A DNA stretch of 64,000 nucleotides. It comes from Duganella aceris. GTDB lineage: Bacteria > Pseudomonadota > Gammaproteobacteria > Burkholderiales > Burkholderiaceae_D. The stretch is from assembly GCF_011090165.1 (NCBI RefSeq), contig NZ_JAADJT010000018.1, positions 19,592-83,591 of the forward strand. Reading direction: 5' to 3'. The notes below the pieces were generated by a model. The model did no database searches and was not told where the DNA came from. It was given only the letters and a program-made list of their open reading frames with translations. Below are positions 57,630 through 64,000 of the stretch, piece after piece. The first letter of the stretch is position 1. Every line of letters starts with the position of its first letter. The translations under genes were made by a program, and so were the position numbers.

Positions 57630-59783
57630 TTATTCGGCGTTCATTTCCTTCAGCAGGTTGTCGGCGTGGTCGACGTGCTTCATGTTCCACAGGATGTAGC
57701 GCAGGTCGACCTGGATGTCGCGCGTCATCGCCTTGTTGAAGTCCCAGTCGGAGATGATGGAGTCGAGCGTGCCGTCGAAGGCCAGGCCGATCCATTCGCC
57801 CTTGGCGTTCAGCGCGGCCGAACCGGAGTTGCCGCCGGTGATGTCCAGCGTGGCCAGGTAGGCGACCGGCACCGATTTCAGTTTCGGATCGGCGTACTTG
57901 CCGTATTCCTTGGCCTTGATCGCTTTCAGCTGCGCGGCGGGGGCGTTGAACTCGCCTTGGCCGGTGGCCTTGGCGGCGACGCCTTCGACCGTGGTGAAGG
58001 CTTTCCAGTTGGTGCCGTCGGAGCCCGGGGTGCGGCCGGCGATCTGGCCGAAGGTCACGCGCAGCGTGCTGTTGGCGTCAGGGTAGACGGCCTGGCCTTT
58101 GCTCTGCATGTAGGCGATCTTGGCTTTCATGTAGCTGGCGTAGGCCTGCTGCAGCTTGCCGCCCAGTTCTTCCTCTTCGGCTTCCGATTTCAGGTCCGGG
58201 CCGTACAGCGCCACGGCGGCCTTGATGAAGCTGTCGTTGCTGGCCTTGAAGTCGTCGGGCTTGCGCTCGATCCAGCTGTTGCGCTCGGCGGCGTCGCCCA
58301 GCTTGCTGCCGGCGTACAGTTGGTCCAGCGCCGCTTGCAGCTCGGCCTTGCCCATGCCGTCCTTGATGCCGATGGCGGCGTCGAAGGCGGCGTTGCGCGC
58401 GGCGGCCGGTTGCGCCGCGTACTTGCTCAGGAAGTTCAGCACCAGCGCCTTGTCGACCTTCTCGTCGTAGTTGCGCACCAGTGCGGCCACGCTGGACTTG
58501 ATGCGCGGCACGTCGCGCACCTGGTAGCCGGACTTGCGTTCGGCGTCCGGCTTGGTGTTTTCATTGGCCAGGCGGTACAGCATGCGCGCGGTGTTCAGCA
58601 GGCGCGGCTTGGAGCGTTCCAGGTCGAAGTCGCGCTTGACCTCGGCGTCGCGCTGGGCGATGAGTCTTTCCACCGCCTCGATATCGGCGGCGTACTCGGC
58701 CTTGCGCGCCGGGTTGGCGTTGATCCAGGTCTTCAGCGCCTCATGCTCGGCGGTCTTGCGCGCCAACATGTCGCTGCCGGCGTAGGAGTCCAGCATGCCC
58801 TGGCGGTTCTTGTAGTAGTTGTTGATGCCGGCCACCTGCGACGCGTATTTCAGCGCGGTGTCCTTGTTGTCCTTGGTGGTGTCGGCGATGATCGCCAGGC
58901 TTTCCGCCGAGGCCTTGACGAAGGCCGGGTAGTTCCAGTCGAAGGTGAACGCCACTTCCGACGGCAGGCGGTGGCGGTTGGTGCGGCCGGGGTAGCCGAG
59001 CGCCATGATGAAGTCGCCTTCCTTGACGCCTTCCTTGGCCAGTTTCAGGAAATGCTGCGGCACGTAGGGGACGTTGTCCTTGCTGAAATCGGCGGCCTTG
59101 CCGTCCTTGCTGACGTAGGCGCGGTAGAAGCCGTAGTCGCCGGTGTGGCGCGGCCACATCCAGTTGTCGGTGTCGCCGCCGAACTTGCCGACGCCTTCAG
59201 GCGGCGCGTGCACCAGGCGCACGTCGCGGATTTCCAGTTGCTTGATCAGGTAGTACTCCAGGCCGCCGTAAAAGGACGACACGGTGCAACGGTGGCCGGC
59301 GTCTTTCTCGCATTCGGCCTGGATGGCTTTGAGGTTCTTTTCGATCGCGTCGCCGCGCTGCTTGCCGCTGAGCTTGGCCACATCGGCGGTGATGATGCGA
59401 TTGCTGACATTGGTCACGGCCTTGGTCACGAAGATGCGGCTGCCCGGCGCGGCCGGCAGTTCTTCACCCAGGTTGTGGGCCAGGAAGCCGTTGGCCAGCA
59501 GATTGCGTTCCGGGGTCGAATTATGGGCGACGCTGCCGTAGACGCAATGGTGGTTGGTGGCGACCAGTCCCAGCGGCGAGACGAAGGAAGCGGAGCAACC
59601 GCCGAGGCTGACGATGGCGCCGGCCGGGAACTCGGTCAGCTTGGTCAGCGAGGCGGGATCCAGCTTGAGGCCGGCGGCTTTCAATTGCTTAGCCACTTGT
59701 GGCAGCTGTTGCGGCATCCACATGCCTTCGTCGGCATGGGCGGCGGAGCTCAGGATGGCGAGCGCGATCAGGGTCTTATGCAT
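57630..59783 (-). CDS. S46-family dipeptidyl-peptidase, DPP7-like
   Basis: 717 residues with a signal peptide (MHKTLIALAILSSAAHA), so periplasmic or secreted. It removes dipeptides from the N-terminus of peptides. The chymotrypsin-fold triad is visible: His in GLVATNHHC (about 79), Asp in DNWMWPRHTGD, and Ser653 in TGGNSGSAAL. The specificity position 18 residues after the Ser is Gly671 (LAFDG), as in DPP7 with hydrophobic preference, not the Arg of acidic-specific DPP11. Upstream in-frame sequence crosses the repeat and the YceI gene and is rejected. A terminator follows. Confidence 0.93.
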   Translation of the reverse strand: MHKTLIALAILSSAAHADEGMWMPQQLPQVAKQLKAAGLKLDPASLTKLTEFPAGAIVSLGGCSASFVSPLGLVATNHHCVYGSVAHNSTPERNLLANGFLAHNLGEELPAAPGSRIFVTKAVTNVSNRIITADVAKLSGKQRGDAIEKNLKAIQAECEKDAGHRCTVSSFYGGLEYYLIKQLEIRDVRLVHAPPEGVGKFGGDTDNWMWPRHTGDYGFYRAYVSKDGKAADFSKDNVPYVPQHFLKLAKEGVKEGDFIMALGYPGRTNRHRLPSEVAFTFDWNYPAFVKASAESLAIIADTTKDNKDTALKYASQVAGINNYYKNRQGMLDSYAGSDMLARKTAEHEALKTWINANPARKAEYAADIEAVERLIAQRDAEVKRDFDLERSKPRLLNTARMLYRLANENTKPDAERKSGYQVRDVPRIKSSVAALVRNYDEKVDKALVLNFLSKYAAQPAAARNAAFDAAIGIKDGMGKAELQAALDQLYAGSKLGDAAERNSWIERKPDDFKASNDSFIKAAVALYGPDLKSEAEEEELGGKLQQAYASYMKAKIAYMQSKGQAVYPDANSTLRVTFGQIAGRTPGSDGTNWKAFTTVEGVAAKATGQGEFNAPAAQLKAIKAKEYGKYADPKLKSVPVAYLATLDITGGNSGSAALNAKGEWIGLAFDGTLDSIISDWDFNKAMTRDIQVDLRYILWNMKHVDHADNLLKEMNAE

Positions 59784-59844
59784 TTCTCTCGGGTCTCTCT
59801 CGATGTTGACGGGAACAGCGCCGAGCAGTATAGCAATAAAAAAA

Positions 59845-59934
59845 TCCGGGGTCAGAGCTAAAAACTGGACACGGGCCCAACCGTAGCGTTCGCTACGGTT
59901 GGGCCCGTGTCCAGTTTTTAGCTCTGACCCCGGA
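59845..59934. repeat. Giant perfect palindrome, 44-bp arms (copy B)
   Basis: Arms 59845-59888 and 59891-59934 are exact reverse complements around TT. The outer part is CCGGGGTCAGAGCT and the inner part GGACACGGGCCCAACCGTAG. The arm aligns ungapped to copy A at 31201-31285 (27 of 38 identical). It lies between the stop of a YceI gene and the start of the S46 gene, both on the minus strand, so it may affect the promoter region of the peptidase and termination of YceI. No gene is inside. Confidence 0.95.
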
Positions 59935-59947
59935 GTTGACCGGACAT

Positions 59948-60514
59948 TTAGTCGGCTTTGATGGCTTCGATCTGGATCGCGAGCTTGACTTCCGGTGCGA
60001 AGGCCGGGGTGCCGTAGTTCAGGCCGAAATCGGTGCGCTTGAACTCGGCCGTGGCGTCGGCGCCGCACACTTCCTTCTTGTAGCGCGGGTGCATGATGCA
60101 GGTGAACTTGTTCACTTTCAGCATCACCGGCTTGGTCACGCCCAGCATCGTCAATTCGCCGTCCACGCCGACCAGCTTGTCGCCGTCGAACTTGAACGAT
60201 TTGCTTTTGTAGGTGATGGTCGGGAATTTCTCGACGTTGAACATGTCCGGGCCCTTGGCGTGGGTGTCCATCTTGTCGAAGCCGAAATTGATCGAGGCCG
60301 GGTCGATCGTCAGGTCCAGCCCGCCGGTCTTGGCGGCGCGGTCCATCGTCACGGTGCCGCTGGTCTTGTTGAACTTGCCGCGCCAGACCGACACGCCCAT
60401 GTGGTCGGCCTCGAAGCTCGGGTAGGTGTGGGTCGGGTCGACGTTGTAGGTGGCGGCGAGGGCCGACGTGGCCGAGGCGGCCAGCAGCGTTGCGATCAGG
60501 ATCTGCAGTTTCAT
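59948..60514 (-). CDS. YceI-family periplasmic lipid-binding protein
   Basis: 188 residues with a signal peptide (ending AATSALA). YceI barrel marks: YNVDPTHTYPSFEADHMG, VWRGKFNKTSGTVTMDRAAK, TYKSKSFKFDGDKLVGVDGELTMLG (as blocks) and the late FGLNYGTPAFAPEVKLAIQIEA. YceI lipocalin-like proteins bind polyisoprenoid molecules and are often alkali- or osmotically induced. A lone Cys pair (FTCIMHPRYKKEVCGAD) is present. Third in the cytochrome b561-YceI-YceI unit, 18 nt after the previous one. Confidence 0.9.
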   Translation of the reverse strand: MKLQILIATLLAASATSALAATYNVDPTHTYPSFEADHMGVSVWRGKFNKTSGTVTMDRAAKTGGLDLTIDPASINFGFDKMDTHAKGPDMFNVEKFPTITYKSKSFKFDGDKLVGVDGELTMLGVTKPVMLKVNKFTCIMHPRYKKEVCGADATAEFKRTDFGLNYGTPAFAPEVKLAIQIEAIKAD

Positions 60515-60532
60515 GCGGGAAGTCTCCTTTGG

Positions 60533-61084
60533 TTATTGTGCTACTACGTGGAATTTGATGGTGACGTCGTCGGCGACCATGCTGGTGTCTTTCCATTCGC
60601 CTTCGCCGATGTTGTAGGCCAGGCGTTTGATCGGCAGCGCGCCGTCGAACACTTGCTTGCCGCCGTCGGTCTTGACCGTCAGCGGGAAGGTGATGTCGGT
60701 GGTTTTGCCCTTGATGGTCAGCTTGCCGGTGACGGTCAGCTTGCCGGCGCCGGCGCTCTTGATCGCGGACGAGACGAACGTGGCTTTCGGGAACTGGGCC
60801 GAGTTGAACCATTCCTTCTTGGCGACTTCCTTGTTGTACTCGGCGTCGCCCATGTCCAGGCTGGCGGTTTCCACTTCGACCGTGGCCTTGGAGGCGTCCG
60901 GCTTGGCGGCGTCGTAGTCGATCGCCACCGTGTATTTCTTGAACTTGGATTCGATCGGCACGTTCATCTGCTTGAAGGTGGCCGACACCGTGCTCTTGGC
61001 CGGATCGGTTTTCAAGGCTGCGGCGCTGGCGGCGAAGGCGATACCCAACATCGAGACGAGGGCGATTTTTTTCATGGTGTTCAT
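60533..61084 (-). CDS. YceI-family periplasmic lipid-binding protein
   Basis: 183 residues, paralogue of the next gene downstream. Signal peptide MKKIALVSMLGIAFAASAAA; barrel motifs DPAKSTVSATFKQMNVPIE, FKKYTVAIDYD, and KLTVTGKLTIKGKTTDITFP. GGAGT is upstream of the ATG at 61084; a second ATG three codons later is also usable. It sits between cytochrome b561 and the second YceI, the usual yceJ-yceI style pairing. Confidence 0.9.
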   Translation of the reverse strand: MNTMKKIALVSMLGIAFAASAAALKTDPAKSTVSATFKQMNVPIESKFKKYTVAIDYDAAKPDASKATVEVETASLDMGDAEYNKEVAKKEWFNSAQFPKATFVSSAIKSAGAGKLTVTGKLTIKGKTTDITFPLTVKTDGGKQVFDGALPIKRLAYNIGEGEWKDTSMVADDVTIKFHVVAQ

Positions 61085-61110
61085 ATGGTCGGACTCCGGT
61101 GAGTGGGTTG

Positions 61111-61638
61111 TTACAGCGGCAGCATGCGTTTCAGCGTGATGTCGCGGTCGATAAAGTGATGCTTGAGTGCCGCCAGGGCGTGGGCGACCACCGCGGCCGC
61201 CATCGTCATGGTCAAAATATAATGCACGGTTTTTAAAGTTGCCTTAAGTTCAGGATCCGGCGCGATCACGGCCGGCATTTGCCACAGCCCCAGGTACACC
61301 ACCGGCACGCCGGCGGCGTAGGTGTAGAAGTAGCCGGAGATCGGCACCGCGAAGATCAGGAAGTACAGCAGGTAGTGCATGCCCTCGGCGACGGTGTGCT
61401 GCCAGGCAGGGATCGACGCCAGCGGCGGCGGCGGGCGGTTGGCCTTGCGCCACAGCACGCGCAGCACCGCCACCAGCAGCACCGTCACCCCCAGCCATTT
61501 GTGCCAGGAGAAGTACTTCAGCTTGGTCGGCGAGAAGCCGGGAATGCTGACCATGGTCAGCCCGAGGAAGAACGCGGCGATGATCAGCAGCGCGGTGAGC
61601 CAGTGCAGCAGCATGGCGGTCTTGGTATAGCGTGGCAT
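61111..61638 (-). CDS. Cytochrome b561 (YceJ-like)
   Basis: 175 residues, four helices. Di-heme b561 proteins shuttle electrons from quinols; the heme ligands are probably His12 (LLHWLT), His46 (WHKWLG), His138 or the nearby His, and His152 (VVAHALAALKHH). It leads an operon with two YceI genes, suggesting electron transfer linked to the lipids the YceI proteins carry, as proposed for E. coli yceJ-yceI. The intergenic region 61639-61710 is AT-rich and may hold the promoter. Confidence 0.9.
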   Translation of the reverse strand: MPRYTKTAMLLHWLTALLIIAAFFLGLTMVSIPGFSPTKLKYFSWHKWLGVTVLLVAVLRVLWRKANRPPPPLASIPAWQHTVAEGMHYLLYFLIFAVPISGYFYTYAAGVPVVYLGLWQMPAVIAPDPELKATLKTVHYILTMTMAAAVVAHALAALKHHFIDRDITLKRMLPL

Positions 61639-61713
61639 AAAGCGGCTCCGAAATAGTACGTGTTAGGACTAATATACCAAAGAATCGCGTCTTGTGCTCA
61701 CCGGGCAATAAAA

Positions 61714-61742
61714 AGCCCCCGGGACGTCAGTCGGCGGGGGCT
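61714..61742 (-). terminator. Rho-independent terminator after purB
   Basis: AGCCCCCG (61714-61721) pairs with CGGGGGCT (61735-61742); an A-run on the plus-strand side is a T-run on the minus strand. It lies 27 nt past the purB stop. Confidence 0.88.
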
Positions 61743-61768
61743 AGTGTATGCGAGATTGCTTTGCTACA

Positions 61769-63145
61769 TCAGATGGCTTTAGCCAGAGACGCGGCCACGC
61801 CGATGTAGTTGGCCGGCGTCATGTCCAGCAGCAGGTCCTTGGCGTCTTGCGGGATGCTCAGGCCGGTAATGAACTCGCGCAGCGCGTCCTTGGAGATGCC
61901 TTTGCCGCGCGTCAGTTCCTTCAGCTGCTCGTACGGGTTCTCGATGCCGTAGCGGCGCATCACGGTCTGCACCGGCTCGGCCAGCACTTCCCAGTTGGCG
62001 TCCAGGTCGGCCGCCAGGCGCGCCGGATTGACTTCCAGCTTGTTCAGGCCGCGCAGGCAGCTGTCGTAGGCCAGCAGCGTGTAGCCGAAGCCGACGCCGA
62101 TGTTGCGCAGCACGGTCGAGTCGGTCAGGTCGCGTTGCAGGCGCGACACCGGCAGCTTTTCCGACAGGTGCTTCAGCACGGCGTTGGCCAGGCCCAGGTT
62201 GCCTTCGGAGTTTTCGAAGTCGATCGGGTTGACCTTGTGCGGCATGGTCGAGGAACCGATTTCGCCGGCCTTCAGCTTTTGCTTGAAGTAGCCCAGCGAG
62301 ACGTAGCTCCAGATGTCGCGGTTCAGGTCCAGCAGGATGGTGTTGACGCGGGCGAAGGCGTCGAACAGTTCGGCCATGTAGTCGTGCGGTTCGATCTGGA
62401 TGGTGTACGGGTTGAACACCAGGCCGAGGCGGTTTTCAATCACGTCCTTGGAGAACGCCGGCCAGTCGAACCCTGGATAGGCCGACAGGTGGGCGTTGTA
62501 GTTGCCGACCGCGCCGTTCATCTTGCCGAGGATCTCGACCTGCTCGACGCGCTTGACGGCGCGCTGCAGGCGGGCGACCACGTTGGCCATCTCCTTGCCC
62601 AAGGTGGTCGGGCTGGCGGTCTGGCCGTGGGTGCGCGACAGCATCGGCAACTCGGCGTTGACGTGGGCGATCTCGGTCAGCTTGGCGATCACGTTGCGCA
62701 GCGACGGCAGCATCACGCTGTCGCGCGCGGCCTTCAGCATCATGCCGTGCGAGGTATTGTTGATGTCTTCCGAGGTGCAGGCGAAGTGGATGAACTCCGA
62801 CGCGGCCACCAGTTCCGGCACGTCCTTGACCTGCTCCTTGAGCCAGTACTCCACGGCCTTGACGTCGTGGTTGGTGACGGCTTCGATTTCCTTGATGCGG
62901 GCGGCGTCGCTTTCGCTGAAATCGCTGGCGATCTTGTCCAGCAGCGCGGCGCCGGCGGCCGAAAACGGTTTGATCTCGGCGAAGCCGGCCAGCGACAGCG
63001 CCTGCAGCCAGGAGATTTCTACTTTGACGCGGTGGTGCATGAAGCCCGATTCGGACAGGATGGGGCGCAGCAGGTCGGTTTTACCGGCGTAGCGGCCGTC
63101 CAGCGGCGACAGCGCCGACAGCGTGGAGTATGGAGTAGTGGTCAT
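61769..63145 (-). CDS. purB: Adenylosuccinate lyase
   Basis: 458 residues. Splits fumarate from SAICAR and adenylosuccinate in purine synthesis. Begins with the family-typical LSALSPLDGRYAGKT; catalytic elements are FIHFACTSEDINNTSHG, LSRTHGQTASPTTLGKEM (His) and the mobile loop GSSTMPHKVNPIDFENSEGN (catalytic Ser). The ATG at 63145 has no ribosome site; upstream is a pyrimidine-rich CCCTCCTCCCC. A TTG at 63178 is a weaker alternative. Confidence 0.96.
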   Translation of the reverse strand: MTTTPYSTLSALSPLDGRYAGKTDLLRPILSESGFMHHRVKVEISWLQALSLAGFAEIKPFSAAGAALLDKIASDFSESDAARIKEIEAVTNHDVKAVEYWLKEQVKDVPELVAASEFIHFACTSEDINNTSHGMMLKAARDSVMLPSLRNVIAKLTEIAHVNAELPMLSRTHGQTASPTTLGKEMANVVARLQRAVKRVEQVEILGKMNGAVGNYNAHLSAYPGFDWPAFSKDVIENRLGLVFNPYTIQIEPHDYMAELFDAFARVNTILLDLNRDIWSYVSLGYFKQKLKAGEIGSSTMPHKVNPIDFENSEGNLGLANAVLKHLSEKLPVSRLQRDLTDSTVLRNIGVGFGYTLLAYDSCLRGLNKLEVNPARLAADLDANWEVLAEPVQTVMRRYGIENPYEQLKELTRGKGISKDALREFITGLSIPQDAKDLLLDMTPANYIGVAASLAKAI

Positions 63146-63253
63146 GATGGGGAGGAGGGCAGGGTTAAAATTGCGCAAAGGGGGATTTTACCATTGGCGG
63201 ACGCCGTAGCCGCCGATGTTATACTGAGATCCATTCTCTCTCCATGCGCCTCT

Positions 63254-63862
63254 ATGAAACTCATCGGTTCCCTCGCCAGCCCTTATGTCCGCAAAGTCCG
63301 TGTCGTGCTGGCGGAAAAAAAGCTCGACTGCCAGTTTGAAGTGGAAAACGTCTGGGCCGCCGATACCGTGATCGACAAGTTCAATCCGTTGGGCAAGGTG
63401 CCGAGCCTGGTCATGGAAGACGGCAGCGTGATGATCGATTCGCGCGTCATCGTCGAATACCTGGATACGCTGACGCCGGTGTGCAAGCTGCTGCCGCCGA
63501 ACGGCCGCGACCGCGCCGACATCAAGTGCTGGGAAGCGCTGGCCGACGGCATGCTGGACGCGGCCGTCAACGTGCGCCTGGAGCGCACCATGCGTCCGGC
63601 GGAGCAGCAAAGCGCGGAGTGGATGGCGCGGCAGATGCGCAAGGTGCAAATGAGCCTGGCGTCGTTGTCGGACAAGCTGGGCGAGCAGGCGTACTGCGCC
63701 GGCATTCATTATTCGCTGGCCGACGTGGCGGTGGGTTGCGCGCTCGGCTGGCTGTCGTTCCGCTTCCCGGAGATCACCTGGCGCGACGATCACGCCAACC
63801 TGGCGAGGCTGTACGACAAGCTGTCGGAACGGCAGTCGTTCAAGGACAGTGTGCCGCAATAA
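63254..63862 (+). CDS. Glutathione S-transferase family protein
   Basis: 202 residues. The thioredoxin-fold half has LIGSLASPYVRKVRVVLAEKKL and the cis-Pro/glutathione-binding GKVPSLVMEDGSVMIDSRVIVEYLD; the all-helical half ends in IHYSLADVAVGCALGWLSFRFPE. Like many bacterial members (YibF-type) it may detoxify electrophiles; substrate unknown. The ATG at 63254 starts the fold directly. A TATACT element at 63220-63225 is a plausible -10. It diverges from purB. Confidence 0.88.
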   Translation: MKLIGSLASPYVRKVRVVLAEKKLDCQFEVENVWAADTVIDKFNPLGKVPSLVMEDGSVMIDSRVIVEYLDTLTPVCKLLPPNGRDRADIKCWEALADGMLDAAVNVRLERTMRPAEQQSAEWMARQMRKVQMSLASLSDKLGEQAYCAGIHYSLADVAVGCALGWLSFRFPEITWRDDHANLARLYDKLSERQSFKDSVPQ

Positions 63863-63880
63863 GAAAACGCCCCGTGGGGT

Positions 63881-63918
63881 AATGCCGTTCAGTTAAGACT
63901 GAACGGCATTTTTATTTT
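63881..63918 (+). terminator. Rho-independent terminator after the GST gene
   Basis: AATGCCGTTCAGT (63881-63893) pairs perfectly with ACTGAACGGCATT (63898-63910), followed by TTTATTTTAT. The stem is identical, base for base, to that at 2655-2684; only the loop differs. Confidence 0.92.
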
Positions 63919-63960
63919 ATTGGTTGTAAACATCGGCAATCGCTGTTAACCTGCGTCGCG

Positions 63961-64000
63961 ATGATCGACGACGCTCTCCATTTCCTCGCTAACGGCCTGG
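63961..64000 (+). CDS. Start of a gene cut by the window edge
   Basis: ATG at 63961 opens MIDDALHFLANGL before the sequence ends. The opening resembles the N-terminus of DUF4255/Pvc16-type proteins of contractile injection systems, but 13 codons cannot establish that. There is no clear ribosome site ahead. Confidence 0.35.
   Translation, partial: MIDDALHFLANGL

Noticed and set aside
57630..60812. Extension of the S46 peptidase to 1060 residues
   Set aside because: The extra N-terminal part runs antisense-frame through the palindrome and the YceI gene; a signal peptide and ATG at 59783 define the true start.
61748..63253. N-terminal extension of the GST reading frame
   Set aside because: It is antisense to purB; the GST fold begins exactly at the ATG at 63254.
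1..64000. Prophage, integrative element or tRNA-anchored island
   Set aside because: No integrase, tRNA, phage structural gene or att-like direct repeats seen within the window; gene content is mostly chromosomal core and metabolic.

Overview
The window is 64 kb of a high-GC, densely coded bacterial chromosome. Gene content and order (queA-tgt-yajC-secD-secF, a two-subunit AruF/AruG arginine succinyltransferase, a 1570-residue NAD glutamate dehydrogenase, paired short chromate transporters) suggest a betaproteobacterium of the Oxalobacteraceae (Massilia/Duganella/Janthinobacterium-like). That placement is inferred from gene families and was not tested by a search. I see no rRNA, tRNA, CRISPR array, prophage or intact insertion sequence.

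Layout. 1-2.7 kb: a truncated GH43 glycosidase, two small unknown membrane proteins and the wreck of an M20 carboxypeptidase gene. 2.7-7.2 kb: a dicarboxylate/amino acid symporter diverging from a gltL-gltI-gltJ-gltK glutamate/aspartate ABC operon. 7.2-13.6 kb: a secreted amidohydrolase, a yefM-yoeB toxin-antitoxin pair with its operator, pyrC, a DUF3025 gene, a Gfo/Idh/MocA oxidoreductase, an MFS carrier and a 39-residue membrane protein. 13.6-21.5 kb: recG, then queA, tgt, yajC, secD and secF. 21.5-23.5 kb: a LysR regulator diverging from a split chromate transporter. 23.5-27.4 kb: eat-eutB-eutC for ethanolamine breakdown, behind a near-perfect sigma-54 promoter. 27.5-30.2 kb: an HDOD gene, an unknown gene coupled to a MarR regulator, and an EamA transporter.

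30.2-46.2 kb is the centrepiece, an apparently complete arginine catabolic regulon. An AraC-type ArgR and an orphan sensor kinase with tandem periplasmic binding domains precede astC-aruF-aruG-astD-astB-gdhB-astE. The Ast enzymes turn arginine into succinate, ammonia, CO2 and two glutamates per arginine; GdhB feeds the glutamate into the TCA cycle. A match to the ArgR half-site overlaps the -35 region of astC, and a cationic amino-acid permease lies 1.5 kb beyond astE.

46.2-56 kb: an EF-hand protein, a DUF1993 protein, three very small proteins, a diguanylate cyclase, a second EamA exporter, an FUSC-family membrane protein and an M14 carboxypeptidase. 56-64 kb: a possible degenerate metallo-beta-lactamase-fold protein, an FMN reductase, an S46 dipeptidyl-peptidase (DPP7-like), a cytochrome b561/YceI/YceI operon, purB, a glutathione transferase and the first codons of a gene cut by the right edge.

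The most unusual DNA-level features are two giant near-perfect palindromes (31.2 kb and 59.9 kb) with related arm sequences, which look like two copies of one mobile repeat family, and a 13-bp terminator stem that is identical near both ends of the window (2.7 and 63.9 kb). I did not find a clearly new multi-gene system. The best candidates for new biology are the palindrome family, the orphan kinase beside the arginine regulon, and the conserved-looking small proteins.
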